NCBI GenBank assembly: GCA_028274465.1
Contig: CM051457.1
Span: 71,460,496-71,524,495 of the forward strand
Direction of reading: 5' to 3'
DNA: 64,000 nucleotides
Source: Plantago ovata
Lineage: Eukaryota > Streptophyta > Magnoliopsida > Lamiales > Plantaginaceae
Of the stretch, positions 1 through 9,913 are shown piece by piece. The translations under genes were made by a program, and so were the position numbers. The number at the start of each line of letters is the position of its first letter. Position 1 is the stretch's first letter. The notes under the pieces were generated by a model. That model made no database searches and was not told where the DNA came from. It saw only the letters and a list, made by a program, of their open reading frames with translations.

Positions 1-772
1 GCAATTGTCGTAGAAGTAGAATCATTGTTCTCTTGCTTTGTGTCAGAAATTGAACCTAAAACCATAGAAGAAGCTTTAAAGCATTCTGAATGGATAAAGG
101 CAATGCAAGAAGAACTGGATCAATTTGAAAGAAACAAAGTCTGGAAACTTCTGCCACTTGCTGAAGACAAGAAAGCTATTGGTACAAAGTGGGTGTTCAG
201 AAACAAGCTGAGCGAGTCTAGTGAAGTAACAAGAAATAAAGTACGTTTAGTTGCTCAAGGTTACTGTCAGACTGAAGGATTGGACTATGATGAGTCTTAT
301 GCACCAGTTGCAAGATTGGATGCAATTAGGCTTTTCTTGGCCTTTGCTGCTCACAATGACTTCATTGTTTACCAAATGGATGTTAAAAGTGCATTCTTAA
401 TGGTGAACTTGCTGAAGAAGTCTACCTAGAACAACCCCCTGGCTTTGAACTTCCCTCAGAATCAAGATGGTATACAAGCTTCAGAAAGCTGTATATGGTC
501 TAAAGCAAGCACCAAGAGCATGGTATGATACCTTGGCTAAGTTCTTGCTGAAAATGGTTTCAAGAAAGGTGAAGTTGACAAAACCTTATTTACCATGAAC
601 CATGATGGTAAAATACTCTTAGTTCAAATTTATGTGGATGACATAATTTTTGGATCTAAGGACAAGCAACTTGTGATGATTTTGCCAAACTCATGACAAA
701 TAAGTTTTGAAAAATGAATATGAGGGGAAAATTGAATTATTTCCTAGGATTGCAAGTCAAGCAACTCAAAGG
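1..772 (+). pseudogene. Cop1: Ty1/copia reverse transcriptase fragment
   Basis: This is the RT domain of a copia Pol polyprotein (RVT_2 family), which copies element RNA into cDNA in cytoplasmic particles. Visible landmarks are W-K-A-M-Q-E-E-L near 97-117, TKWVF near 184-198, VRLVAQG near 244-264, YQMDVKSAF near 370-396, YGLKQAPRAW near 495-525, the catalytic YVDD at 631-642 and YFLGLQV near 738-760. The reading frame is open from the window edge to about 398. Loss of one A in the expected FLNGEL stretch then shifts the frame, and the remainder spreads over other frames. It stops at the assembly gap, so RNase H is not seen. The env-position ORF at 3131-4296 and the LTR from 4562 lie on the same strand and most likely belong to the same element. 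The Sirevirus lineage is inferred from that long 3' ORF and from the polypurine tract. Confidence 0.9.
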
Positions 773-872
773 NNNNNNNNNNNNNNNNNNNNNNNNNNNN
801 NNNNNNNNNNNNNNNNNNNNNNNNNNNNNNNNNNNNNNNNNNNNNNNNNNNNNNNNNNNNNNNNNNNNNNNN
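773..872. other. Assembly gap (100 N)
   Basis: A run of exactly 100 Ns, the conventional size for a gap of unknown length. The left side is copia RT. The right side is the 3' region of an Athila-like element. The gap must therefore hide at least the copia RNase H, the start of its 3' ORF, and the 5' LTR, gag and ORF2 of AthA-1. Confidence 0.98.
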
Positions 873-1855
873 TTGCATTTGCATTTGCACGTTTACTGCT
901 TTCTTAGGTTCTTAGGTTGCATTTCACTACATTCATCCTAGGATAGTCTTGCATGTTTTATATGGACTTTATGCCGAATTTTTTGAACTTTTTATTGGGT
1001 AGATCAACCAACTATGCCATTAATCGTATGCTTCATCTTTATGAATTTGTTTGAGATTTTTCTCGCTTGGCTTGTCACATTTATGTATTGCACTTAGATA
1101 AGCTTGGTAAAAAAATTCCAGAAAAAAAAAAGGGTCTGGAAGGAAAAAAAAAGAAAAAAAAAAAAGAATCTGGAAGGAAAAAAAAAGAAGAAAAAAAGAG
1201 AAGACCCCATAAAAAGCAAAGAAGGGTCCAAAAAAGGAAAGCCAAATAGCAGTTTAGCAAAGTGTTGAGTCTTTTCCATTCTTTGTGATGTTCGTAATCG
1301 TGTTGTAATTTTCTATTTTTTTATCTTTTTTGTCTTGAGTGTCGTCTGTTCTAAGACCACCCTCGTCCTGCCATTCAGGAAGCGGTGAATAGCTTAAGAC
1401 TTTACTTGAGAGATGGGTAGAATAGGGGAGAGTTATCTTTTATAGGGAACCCTTCTTCGTTTGATGAGAGCCAGTACTGGTTCGACCTCTTTTGAGGGAA
1501 AGTCTTAACATGGTGGAACAGCAGTAAGTCCTCAGTTTCATAGGCACGGGGCAACTATTCGTATCTTAGCATGCATCATTACGTCGTCACTGACTAGGTC
1601 CAGGTAGAGAATGTTACGAGAGACCATCTTGTCTTGACATAAGTGCTTATGTGGATGTGTATAAGTCAATCGAGATATTCTTCAACCTATATTCATGCTT
1701 TGATTTATATGGTTTTTGTTCATATGTTATTTGATAGATTCAGTAGAATAGTTCATTTTATTTGGCATAAAACTCCATTTTGTGTCTTGCATGTTTTTTG
1801 TATTAGAGTCTAGCTTAGTTGCTTGAGGACAAGCAAAGGTTCGGTTTGGGGAGTT
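873..1855 (+). mobile_element. AthA-1: 3' internal noncoding region
   Basis: This noncoding stretch matches the tail of AthA-3 (41130-42498) and, inverted, the tails of AthA-4 and AthA-2. It runs through a purine-rich A tract (about 1108-1243), the conserved block around CACCCTCGTCCTGCCATTC, and GCTTGAGGACAAGCAAAGG. It ends in the polypurine tract TTTGGGGAGTT beside the LTR at 1856. About 370 bp present in AthA-3, including the AACCTATTC hairpins, are missing near 1100. I see no gene in it. Confidence 0.85.
1108..1243 (+). repeat. A-rich purine tract of the AthA 3' region
   Basis: Long A runs are broken by GGGTCTGGAAGG-type purine blocks on the + strand. The same tract recurs at 41757-41885 (+), 27450-27590 and 44470-44605 (antisense), and in family B at 12460-12550 (+) and 52200-52315 (antisense). 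It lies between ORF2 and the 3' LTR. Lysine-rich or phenylalanine-rich frames through it are artefacts of composition. Confidence 0.8.
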
Positions 1856-3130
1856 TGATGAATGTGTATTTTACACTTTCATTCGAGTCTTTTTCACCTA
1901 TTTTAGCTATCCTCTATGATAATTTAGCTATATTTTAGTACATTTTATTAGAATAGTGTCACGTTTCCCTTTAGATTTTATTTTACAGGTTTTGGTTGAA
2001 ATTCGGGGATTTCCGGGCAATTATATTGAAGTTGACAAGGAATTTGTGTTCCAGAAGCCTATTTGGAGTATCTGAAGGTTTCCGGATAGGATTTGGAGTC
2101 TAGGGGTCGAATCTGGAGGTTAGAAGGCCACTAGAAGTTAGAAACCGAGTCCGAAAAGGTGAAGAAATCCAAAACCGCGTCGAAAAACGTGGAATTCCGC
2201 GAATAAGTCGGGGGGCGAACCGCCCCAACCTGCGGCGAACCGCCCCGTGTTTTATTCGGGGCCTATATATAGTGCTCAGTTTTCTCTCCGAAAATCATAT
2301 CTTTCCAGACCTTCTCTCTCACCTCTCTCCATAGTTTTAGGTAGGAACTTTCTGGGGCCTGTTCTGGGAGTTCTGTAGCTTAGGGGATACTTTTTCATAG
2401 CAGTTTGGAGCTCGTAGGACCGCAATCATCTGGAGATTGACAACCTTCGGTAACTTTGTATCTTACAGTTTTATTCTACTTATTTTATATTCTTTCAACA
2501 TGTTTTCTTCTATGATTTCTGTTGATTGCATGCTTATTATGAGTAGCTAAACTTATCGTTGGTGGTAGTATGTGAATTCTTAGCGAAGGGAAGATAATCA
2601 TGCTAATGGCTATATCGTGCATTATACTCCGTGTCATTGCTTTATTTCGTTGATCAGTTGTAACCAAAATTCTCGTATGTTGTATTGATTATTATGCACA
2701 ATTGGACACTAGTCGACCATCAGACCAATTATCTTCGTAGTGTTGAATAATTACGGAACACATTAGGACAATCATGATTGACTAGTCAGACCAAATTATC
2801 TTCGTAGTGTTTAATACTTGCAACAAGACACTAGATTGATTCAAAGATCTCTATGCAAGACCGAGGAATTTATGCATGATTATCGACCCGTTATGTTAAG
2901 AAGGACCATACTATCACCAATCTCCATTATCTGCTAGAAACCCCTCTGCTATCTGTTTGCTGTTTTTATATTCTAAATTAGATTTGATAAAGCTAGTTAT
3001 AGTCCTCAGAGAACGACACTCGAGTCATTCTACTGCTACACTACGGTTTTCGTTGTAGTTGTGGATTGCCTTTGGCTAAAATACAAATTTATTTGACTGA
3101 ATCCGGAGCACGACATCCGCGCGTTCATCA
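1856..3130 (+). repeat. AthA-1 3' LTR
   Basis: This 1275-bp LTR begins TGATGAATG and ends CGCGTTCATCA, so its ends form an inverted repeat. It is preceded by a polypurine tract. It holds a GC hairpin cluster (about 2207-2262), a TATA box TATATATAG at 2264-2272 and two ATCTTCGTAGTGT repeats near 2733 and 2803. The copia 3' ORF resumes at 3131, so the element landed inside that ORF. Confidence 0.92.
2207..2272 (+). promoter_or_regulatory. AthA LTR hairpin cluster and TATA box
   Basis: GGGGCGAACCGCCCC (GGGGCG arm, AAC loop, CGCCCC arm) and a second, imperfect copy lie directly upstream of TATATATAG. The same arrangement occurs in AthA-3 at 24287-24394 and 42847-42955, and antisense in AthA-4 and AthA-2. 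A promoter role is inferred from the TATA box position within the LTR. Confidence 0.7.
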
Positions 3131-4296
3131 CTGACCAACAACAAATCATCATGAAGTATAACAGTTTAAGCACTCTTGCTGAAAATTGCAATGAGTTTTA
3201 TTCTCTGCACATCACTCCGATGTTGCAATCCATGTCTAAGGGGGAAAACAAGAGTACCAGAAAAAGAAACCAAACCCGTCCTGCTGTTGATGTGCCACTG
3301 CCCATAGAACCGCTTGCTGAAAAAGAGCAAAGTTCTAAAAGGCAAACAGAATCTGAGTTGAATTCAACAAGTACCAAAAAGAGAAAAACCGCTGCTGAAA
3401 CTCAAGATTTTTGCCATACTGAAAGTCATCACAATCTGAATGAAGATGATGAAGATGATGACAATCAAACAATAGCTCAGGCCATAATAGCTAGACCCTT
3501 AACAGCCTTGACTCCGTCTGGCCACTCAAAGCATTTTTCGTCTGACTCTTCAGCAAGAGATCAAGACAATGCTAAGACAAGAAGAAGAACGCAAAGACAG
3601 GAAGAAAAGAGGCTGGCCAGCATTGCTATTGGCTCCGGCATTGAATACACAAAGACCAGCAATGAAGAAACCACTCAGAATGTAATCAGAAACATTCATG
3701 GTTGCTGGATCTTAAAGCTGGAAGACTTGCTGGTGAATGAGTTCTTTCCTACAACCATTTTGAATGAAATGTTCAAATGGATTGAACTCAAAGTTGAAAG
3801 AAATCAAAGGGAAGAGTCCCTCCCAAGAAATATTGCTGGGAGATGGTTGAATCTTGAGGTCTCAGTAAGAAGAATCGCCATTGGTAAGACATACAAATAA
3901 GAACCAAATCTGATCAAACCACCTGGCATTGCTTACTACTCTGACCCAGTAACAAAGAAACCAAAGAAGAGACTTGGATTGATTCCTTATGAGTACTTCT
4001 ATCTCACTGCTAAGGATCAAGAAGAAGATCTTCTCTGGCTAAGAAAGATTCATCCGAAAAGCATTTCAAATACACAGCTTCTCCATGCCAGCAATTGGGG
4101 CATGCATTTGTGGGTGACTAACTACATGGTAATGAATGCTGAAAAGCATCATCATACCGCCTGCATAAACGCAAGAATTCTTCAACTACAAGTCCGTAGG
4201 CTTCTGGAAAACTACGAAAAGAACTGTGTTGAATTTACTGCACTTGCTGAGAAGAGTGTAAGAGAGATTTTGAGAAAATCTTCTGGAAGAGCTTAA
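3131..4296 (+). pseudogene. Cop1: 3' (env-position) ORF, C-terminal part
   Basis: A long, charged ORF downstream of copia pol. The frame is open from the LTR junction at 3131 to a TAA at 3898-3900 and continues in the same frame to the stop at 4294-4296, so one nonsense codon splits it. It aligns along its length with the antisense Cop2 ORF (63442-62145, then 22799-22560). Shared patches are YNSL-x-x-LAENCNEF, QTIAQAI, YTKTSN and WGM-x-LWVTNY-type blocks. It has an acidic run (near 3440-3460), a basic Arg/Lys/Glu stretch, and no clear membrane segment or signal peptide in this part. The position matches the env-like ORF of Sireviruses, but nothing visible supports an envelope protein. The N-terminal part is lost in the gap or upstream of the AthA-1 insertion. 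Confidence 0.75.
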
Positions 4297-4561
4297 CTCT
4301 CTGTAATACTTTTTGTTAAAGTTTTCGTTTGCTGATTCTATTTAAGTTATCTCTGCTATTTCATGTAAACTTCTGAAAGATAACTATCAACAATGAAGCT
4401 TTTGACTCTTATTGGTTTTTGATTATGCAATTTACTTATGCTTACTGTTTAATTATTCAAGTATGCTTGCATTAATCAACTGATTTATTCAACATCGGAA
4501 ACCTCTAAAAGGGTAACAATTAATTTCGCCATCGATTGCTAACATCAAAAAGGGGGAAATT
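4297..4561 (+). promoter_or_regulatory. Cop1 3' leader and polypurine tract
   Basis: A short AT-rich 3' untranslated stretch ends in the purine run AAAAAGGGGGAAA at 4547-4559, two bases before the LTR. Antisense Cop2 has a matching tract at 21605-21624. In copia elements this tract primes plus-strand DNA synthesis. The near-identical surroundings in the two copies support one family. Confidence 0.85.
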
Positions 4562-4937
4562 TGTTAGGAAACTTGTAATTTTGATGAGCAATTAACCATG
4601 CTAAATTAAGGAAAGTCCAGTAACTAGTACTCTTAAGGTCCATAGGAATTTAGAATTTTAAGGACATTGTAAAAGAGGAACGTTTGCTGAAGACTTAGAT
4701 TAGGTGTTAGTTAAGATGGTTTTTACCGCTTACGATGTATTTTATTTTCTGAAAAGAAAATAACTTATTGAAGCTTTAGCTTATGATGTATCTTATTTTC
4801 CGAAAAGAAAATAACCTATTGAAGCATTTGCTGACGATGTACTTTGTTTTTACAAACAAACTATTGAAGCATTTAGAAACCGCTCAGAATCTTGAAGATT
4901 TTTGAAGATCTGAAGACTTGAAGAATTCGAAGATCTG
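4562..4937 (+). repeat. Cop1 3' LTR, first part
   Basis: Starts TGTTAGGAAACTTG, the inverse of the end of the Cop2 LTR at 21604. It is interrupted at 4937 by AthB-1, whose 5-bp duplication ATCTG lies at 4933-4937 and 14487-14491. Confidence 0.9.
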
Positions 4938-6323
4938 TGATGAACGTATTTTTGACGCGTTCATCTTGTCTTTTTTACCTTCTTTTGCTATCTTTTAGCC
5001 TTGTTTTTTTGTTAGTTTTGTAAAATAGTGTCACGTTTATTGTTTTCTGCATTTCCAGGCACTTAGGAACGAAATGGCGTTTTTGGAGCTAAAAACGAGC
5101 TTTTTTGATAGAAAATGGCCCCGTTGAAGTTCCTTGATCTCCACGGCTTGTTCGTGAGTGTTTGAGCATCAATAAGCATTGAGAAGGATGATTCCAAGGC
5201 ACCCGAGGGCCGTACGAGGGCAAAAAGATTGAGTTGGAAGACAAAAATCTGCCCAGGAGCCAAGCTAAGCGCCTGGAATAGTAAAGCGCTCCGCTTCATT
5301 TTCCAGTAGTTTTGGCACAGCAGCCAAGCGAAGCGCTTGGAGGGCCCAAGCGCCATGCTTGGCCTCTCCAAGCGGTCCGCTTGGCAGCGGTTACGTTTTC
5401 GGATTTTCCTTCTTAAATCTGATTTTCAGTTACTTTTCACATATTTTTGAACATTGGCTTCGTTTGGGCAGAGGTCCAAAGCCCCAAAAACTCAGATAAA
5501 ACTAAGAGATATTGTAAATTAGATTGGATTCAAGATTTTGATTGGAATTCATCCTTTGTAATCATCTACGGAGAGGTTTTCTTTGATTTCCACCGATTAG
5601 TGACAGCTTTTGTGGTAACTTGTATCACTCTCTTGTCTTGTAGTTTGATATGATGTATTCTGATTATTATTCATATGAATTGATGTCTATGTTGATGAAT
5701 ATGAGTAGCTAAATCCTTTGTGTTGGTGGTTGAATGTAGAATTATGCATGTTATGGATTATGCTTATGCTTACATGAGGTTGTGAGTCAATCTTGCTGCA
5801 AATTACTTCATATGATTCGTAGTTGCCTATAAAATATATTCGAATAGAGTATGTGACAAACTCGTTGGTCAATGAAAGCTATAGGATTGTATGTTAGTGA
5901 TTTGCAGCATGATAGATAAATGGTGTTAGTGACAAACACCTCTAAATTATTGATAGTGGCCTTTCATGATGTGTGTCTTGAAAGTTACCTAGACAAGTTG
6001 CTTAGCAGACTTAGTTGAAGGTTTTACGCACTGAACTTGTGAGCATATTCGTAATCCATGCATGTGTATTCGATTTCTACTACCGACCGTTTTCCAAACT
6101 TGTTTACAAAAACTCTTGATTTCTCACTTCCCTTGTTCAAACATCTTTCTCAAAAATCATCATCTAGTTGTCTGAAATTAGCTTGCAAAAACCTTGAGCA
6201 AAGCCACGTTAGGTCCGGAGAGAACGACACTCGGGGACAACTTGGCATTGCACTCGGTTTGTGTAGTGAAAGGTGTTCTTTGGCTTTTTAAACAAATTTA
6301 ATTGGTGAAAAAGGACATCATCA
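4938..6323 (+). repeat. AthB-1 5' LTR
   Basis: 1386 bp, beginning TGATGAACG and ending ACATCATCA. It carries a hairpin array (5259-5390) and a block shared with all other AthB LTRs. No clear TATATA box was found downstream of the array, unlike family A. Confidence 0.93.
5259..5390 (+). repeat. Family B hairpin array in the LTR
   Basis: Short near-palindromes with arms CCAAGCG and CGCTTGG around a three-base loop: a diverged copy with AAG, AAGCG-CTC-CGCTT, a perfect copy with loop AAG, one with CCA, and a perfect copy with GTC. The same array occurs in the other AthB LTRs at 13421-13550, 51108-51255 (antisense), 56685-56810 and 61100-61250 (antisense). Confidence 0.85.
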
Positions 6324-6326
6324 ATT

Positions 6327-6344
6327 TGGCGCCGTTGTCGGGGA
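6327..6344 (+). promoter_or_regulatory. AthB-1 primer binding site (tRNA-Asp)
   Basis: TGGCGCCGTTGTCGGGGA, three bases after the 5' LTR. It is complementary to the 3' end of plant tRNA-Asp with one mismatch. Athila and Tat lineages typically use this primer. Confidence 0.92.
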
Positions 6345-6465
6345 ACTAACTCCTTTGGTTGGTGTTTTTGTTTGGTTTTTTCAGCCAACATCTCTTCTTT
6401 GTCTCATTTCTGTTTTTGTTTCTTTTTTCTTGAGATACTCACTATCTTGTATTTCAGGTGAGTGA

Positions 6466-8772
6466 ATGCCTAGAACCTGAACGGGTAGACCTATTATTGA
6501 ACCTTTTGTAGAAGAGATCGATCGTTTGTTTCAAAGGAGAAGGAGGAATTTGAATCTCGAATATGAAGAAGTAGCATCTAGAGCTTCCACTTCTGGTATT
6601 CGGGAAGAGTCTTCTTCTTATCTTTTGGAGCCAATTCTTGAATCTGTTTTCTTGGAAGGTGAAATGGCGGAGCAGCCTATACGTACACTTACTAAGCCTA
6701 CGGTTGGGGCTAGAGGACCAGCAATTGTCCTCAATGATGCCACAAGGAACTTGGAGATCAAGAATCACATGTTCCAACAACTTCCCAAATTCTATGGGAT
6801 GGCTAATGAGGACGTGATTGGGTTCTTGAATGAGCTCGAGAATTTTGTTCTCCATCTTGGGCGACCAGGAGCTGGTGTTACGGATGATGATCTCCGTATG
6901 AAGGTCTTTTCTATGGGGCTACGTGATCGTGCAAAGGCTTGGCTTAATACTTTGGAGGCCGGGTCTTTGACAACATGGGATCTTTGTTTTGATAAGTTCA
7001 TGGAGCGTTACTACCCCGCTTCCAAGACGATGGCTATGAAGAGCCAAATTAGCTCCTTCGAGCAGAGGTATGATGGGGCTTTCCACGAGGCCTATGATCG
7101 ATTCATGGGGTTGCATCATCGATGCCCACATCACGGGTATGATAAAGGTCAGCTTCTCCAATTCTTTTACAATGGTTTACATCCCGAAATTCAATCTCAA
7201 GTGGATAGTATTTGTGGAGGTAGTATGGGGGAGTTGCTTCCTTCTCAAGCTCAAGTGAAGCTGGACATGATGTACCGGAATTCCCAAAACCGGAATGTGA
7301 GGGCTCGTGTGCTCCAAAAGGAGCAAAGAGGTGAGGCCAAGGTAGTGGTAGAACAAGATGCCTTCGATGGGTTCGCCCATGAAGTGAAGCAAGCTTTGAG
7401 GCAAAGCGTTTCTTCTCCTTCTATGGAAGTTTGTGGTGTGTGCAAGAACTATGGGCATCCGGCCTATTTATGCCGTTCTGAATTTTCTAGAGAGCAATAT
7501 ATCACGAACGATGTCCGTCAAGAAGTGTTTGCTGCTGAGGGAGAGCAAGTAGTTTGAGATGTGAACTACGGGCAAGGATATGGCAATATGAGGCCACAAA
7601 ACTGTGGGCCCCGAGGTGGGTACCAGAATCAAGGAAACCGTGGTTATCTTCATAACCCGGATCAATATGCCTATGGGCCTAATCAAGATAGAAGCCGTCT
7701 CAGCTATGGGAACAACTGGTATGAAGGAGCACCACCTTCTAATCCCACACCCCCACCTCCGGTTGCTAGTTCAGGACCGCAAGGTGGAGGGGTGCTCCCT
7801 TCTCCTCTTGTCTCTTCTCTCAATGATCTTGTGTTGAAGACGAATAAGTTTATGGAGCATTACTATCGTAATGAAGCTACTAACAATCAGCGGTTTGAGA
7901 AGCTTGAGGCTAGTAGTAGCAACCTCCATAAGAAGTTGCAAGAGTTGATAGATCGGGGAGCTAGTAGAGAGCAAGGGAAGTTTCCCGGGAACACGGAGAA
8001 GGCTATGTCCATAACCGTGGTGACTGATTTGCCCGTGGAGATCACGGTTGTGAGACACAATGCACGAGTTGAGGTGCCAAGTTGCAAGATAACTGAAACT
8101 TGCAAGGTGAGTGAGGAGGTCGAGACTCCTAAGGTGGTTATGGAAGAGGAAGTTGTCGCACAATCTGTTGCGATAGTTGAAGAGGTGAAAGAAAACTCAT
8201 CGTCTGAGGATGAGATGGTGGATATGGTGGAAGTGCCCATCCAAGAGAGCTTCGATGTTGAAATCGTCTTGGGGAAGAAGGACGGAATAGTGGCAACTCT
8301 AGACACGGGAGCGGGTGTGAATGTTATACCCTTGAACGTGTATGAAGAGTCGGGTTTGTCTGGCTTGAGACCTATGAAATGCATGGTGCAATTAGCGGAT
8401 GGGTCCATGAAAAAGCCGTTGGGTGTGATTGAGAACTTAGCGGTGAGGGTTGCTGGTGTAGAGGTGAAGACTAATTTCATCGTTATGCCTACATCTTCTG
8501 CTAAGCTCAAAGATGTGGTTCTCTTGGGTAGAGCCTTCATCAACAAAGTGCATATGGTCATAGACATGTATCGCCGAACATGTCACTTTGAGGTAAATGG
8601 CAAGCAACACACGTTGCGAGCCATTGTTAATTCATGTGCTTATGTTGATACTAACGAAGTTGTAGGATTTTTTGGTCCACTTTATGTTCGTCAAGATGTG
8701 CAGGGAATTGATGCTTTGAGAAGCAATTGGAGGGGGAAGTCTAGTACCCGAGGGGAAATCAATCCCGCATGA
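6466..8772 (+). pseudogene. gag-pro: AthB-1 gag-protease, interrupted by stops
   Basis: Encodes the Gag structural protein fused to an aspartic protease, expected to form particles and process the polyprotein. The start is ATG 6466, by alignment with the family A start. Codon 5 is TGA where AthB-3 has CGA. The next usable Met is at 6526. In order it has a retrotransposon Gag domain (roughly 6780-7260, with the RAKAWL patch), a zinc knuckle CGVCKNYGHPAYLC near 7432-7473, a Gln/Pro/Asn-rich linker, and a retropepsin-like domain with DTGA at 8302-8313 and LLGRAF near 8521-8540. A TGA at 7555-7557 breaks the frame; AthB-3 reads GGG there. The family frame is about 770 codons. The frame ends at 8772 and no pol follows. 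Confidence 0.92.
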
Positions 8773-9346
8773 GTTGTGAAGAGTCGAGCCAACGACTTTT
8801 AAACGAAGGCGCTTCTCGGGAGGCAACCCGAGGTTGTAGGTACTTGCATATAGATTAGGAGCACGTTTAAATTTTGTTTCGTTGATTAGACAAGGTTTTT
8901 GGGGTGAAAATTTAGCAAAAGTCGAAAAAAAATGGATTTGGGAGCTCCAGGTCCCAAGCGAACCGCTTGGCAAGCCCAAGCGGTCCGCTTGGATTTCCAG
9001 TAAGAATGAACGCTTGGATTTCCAGTAAGAATTTCATTCTTACTGGAAATCCAAGCGGAGTGCTTGGCAGGTCCCAAGCGGACCGCTTGTCAAGCGCTTC
9101 GCTTGGGACGGCCCAAGCGCTTCGCTTGGATTTCCTTAGGAAAGCCAAGCGGAGCACTTGTGCATCAAAGCTCCCCACTTCGTTTTTTTTTTCCTCCATT
9201 GCCGATTTAGCACCCCAAAAATCTCAATCTCTCTCAATTCTCCACCAATTCTTGCAATCTTGTGCACTTTACAAAGCCCATCACCCCCTCTATCATCTAA
9301 ACCGATCAAATTTCACGTTTGAAGCATCCATAACAAGGAATCAAAG
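8773..9346 (+). other. AthB-1 post-gag region and ORF2 leader
   Basis: Noncoding. After the block CGGGAGGCAACCCGAGG (8816-8832), which is shared by both families, comes a hairpin array (8954-9160). A CT-rich stretch resembling a plant 5' leader runs to a consensus donor at 9347. The first half may act as the 3' end of the gag message, and the second as an internal leader for ORF2. Both roles are inferred. Confidence 0.6.
8954..9160 (+). repeat. Family B hairpin array after gag
   Basis: Perfect or near-perfect CCAAGCG-NNN-CGCTTGG units with loops AAC, GTC, GAC and CTT, plus a large hairpin with 22-bp perfect arms (9011-9032 and 9036-9057) around loop TTC. The 25-bp stretch 8986-9010 is the exact reverse complement of loop plus right arm, so one arm is present twice. 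AthB-3 has the equivalent array at 60160-60360 without this extra arm. Confidence 0.88.
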
Positions 9347-9908
9347 GTACCTCTCATGAACCCTAACTTTCATGAATTTGGGATTTTATCTTAATTAGCT
9401 TCAATTGTGTTATGCATTGGTGACTTAGAGTTTGATGATGATTGTTGAGCATGTTTCTTACTAGATGTGATGTCTAAATTCGAATTTTGCTCCTCCTGAT
9501 TTATGATGAATTCTATTGCTCGAATTTTTGCTATATAATTGTTTGATGATTGTTAGCTTTGAATTTGAGTTATGTTATGATTATGGTGATGTTGTGATTG
9601 CATGAGAATGTGTTGGATTGGTTGGGTAATTCAATTGCAGAGTTTGTTTGCTTGGTTTAGATCCGTATGGATTTATCGTAACGAAGTGTTAAAGCTTCTC
9701 GATTTGTTCATATGAACTTTAGCAAGCCCTCAAACTCACCATGAGATTACTTGAGTGAGTATTGGAGTCTAGGAGTCGACTTGTTGCGTTATGACTTGTT
9801 GTAAAGACGATGAACGTTTACTTGTTTAGTGTACACGTAGTGTGTTAGTCGTAGTATAAAAGTCTAATTCTCCTTGTCTCTTGAAGTTATCTAATAAGAT
9901 TATTCTAG
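9347..9908 (+). other. Putative intron before AthB-1 ORF2
   Basis: Starts CAAAG|GTACCTC and ends TTATTCTAG, 5 bp before the ORF2 ATG. It is 562 bp, T-rich and without open frames. Family A has GT..AG candidates of 536, 537 and 522 bp at the same place. Splicing is inferred from signals only. Confidence 0.55.
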
Positions 9909-9913
9909 GTACA

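Noticed and set aside
3131-4296. Envelope glycoprotein gene
   Set aside because: Only the position suggests env. No signal peptide, membrane anchor or cleavage site is visible in the Cop or Ath 3' ORFs.
6327-6344. tRNA-Asp gene
   Set aside because: Only the 3'-end complement is present, beside LTRs. It is a primer binding site; no cloverleaf sequence follows.
6450-6466. Consensus splice donor CAGGTGAGT just before the AthB gag start
   Set aside because: Present in AthB-1 and AthB-3, but family A lacks it and no matching acceptor stands out. Kept only as a note.
8951-9160. CRISPR-like array
   Set aside because: The repeats are self-complementary, irregularly spaced and without uniform spacers; the context is a plant retrotransposon.
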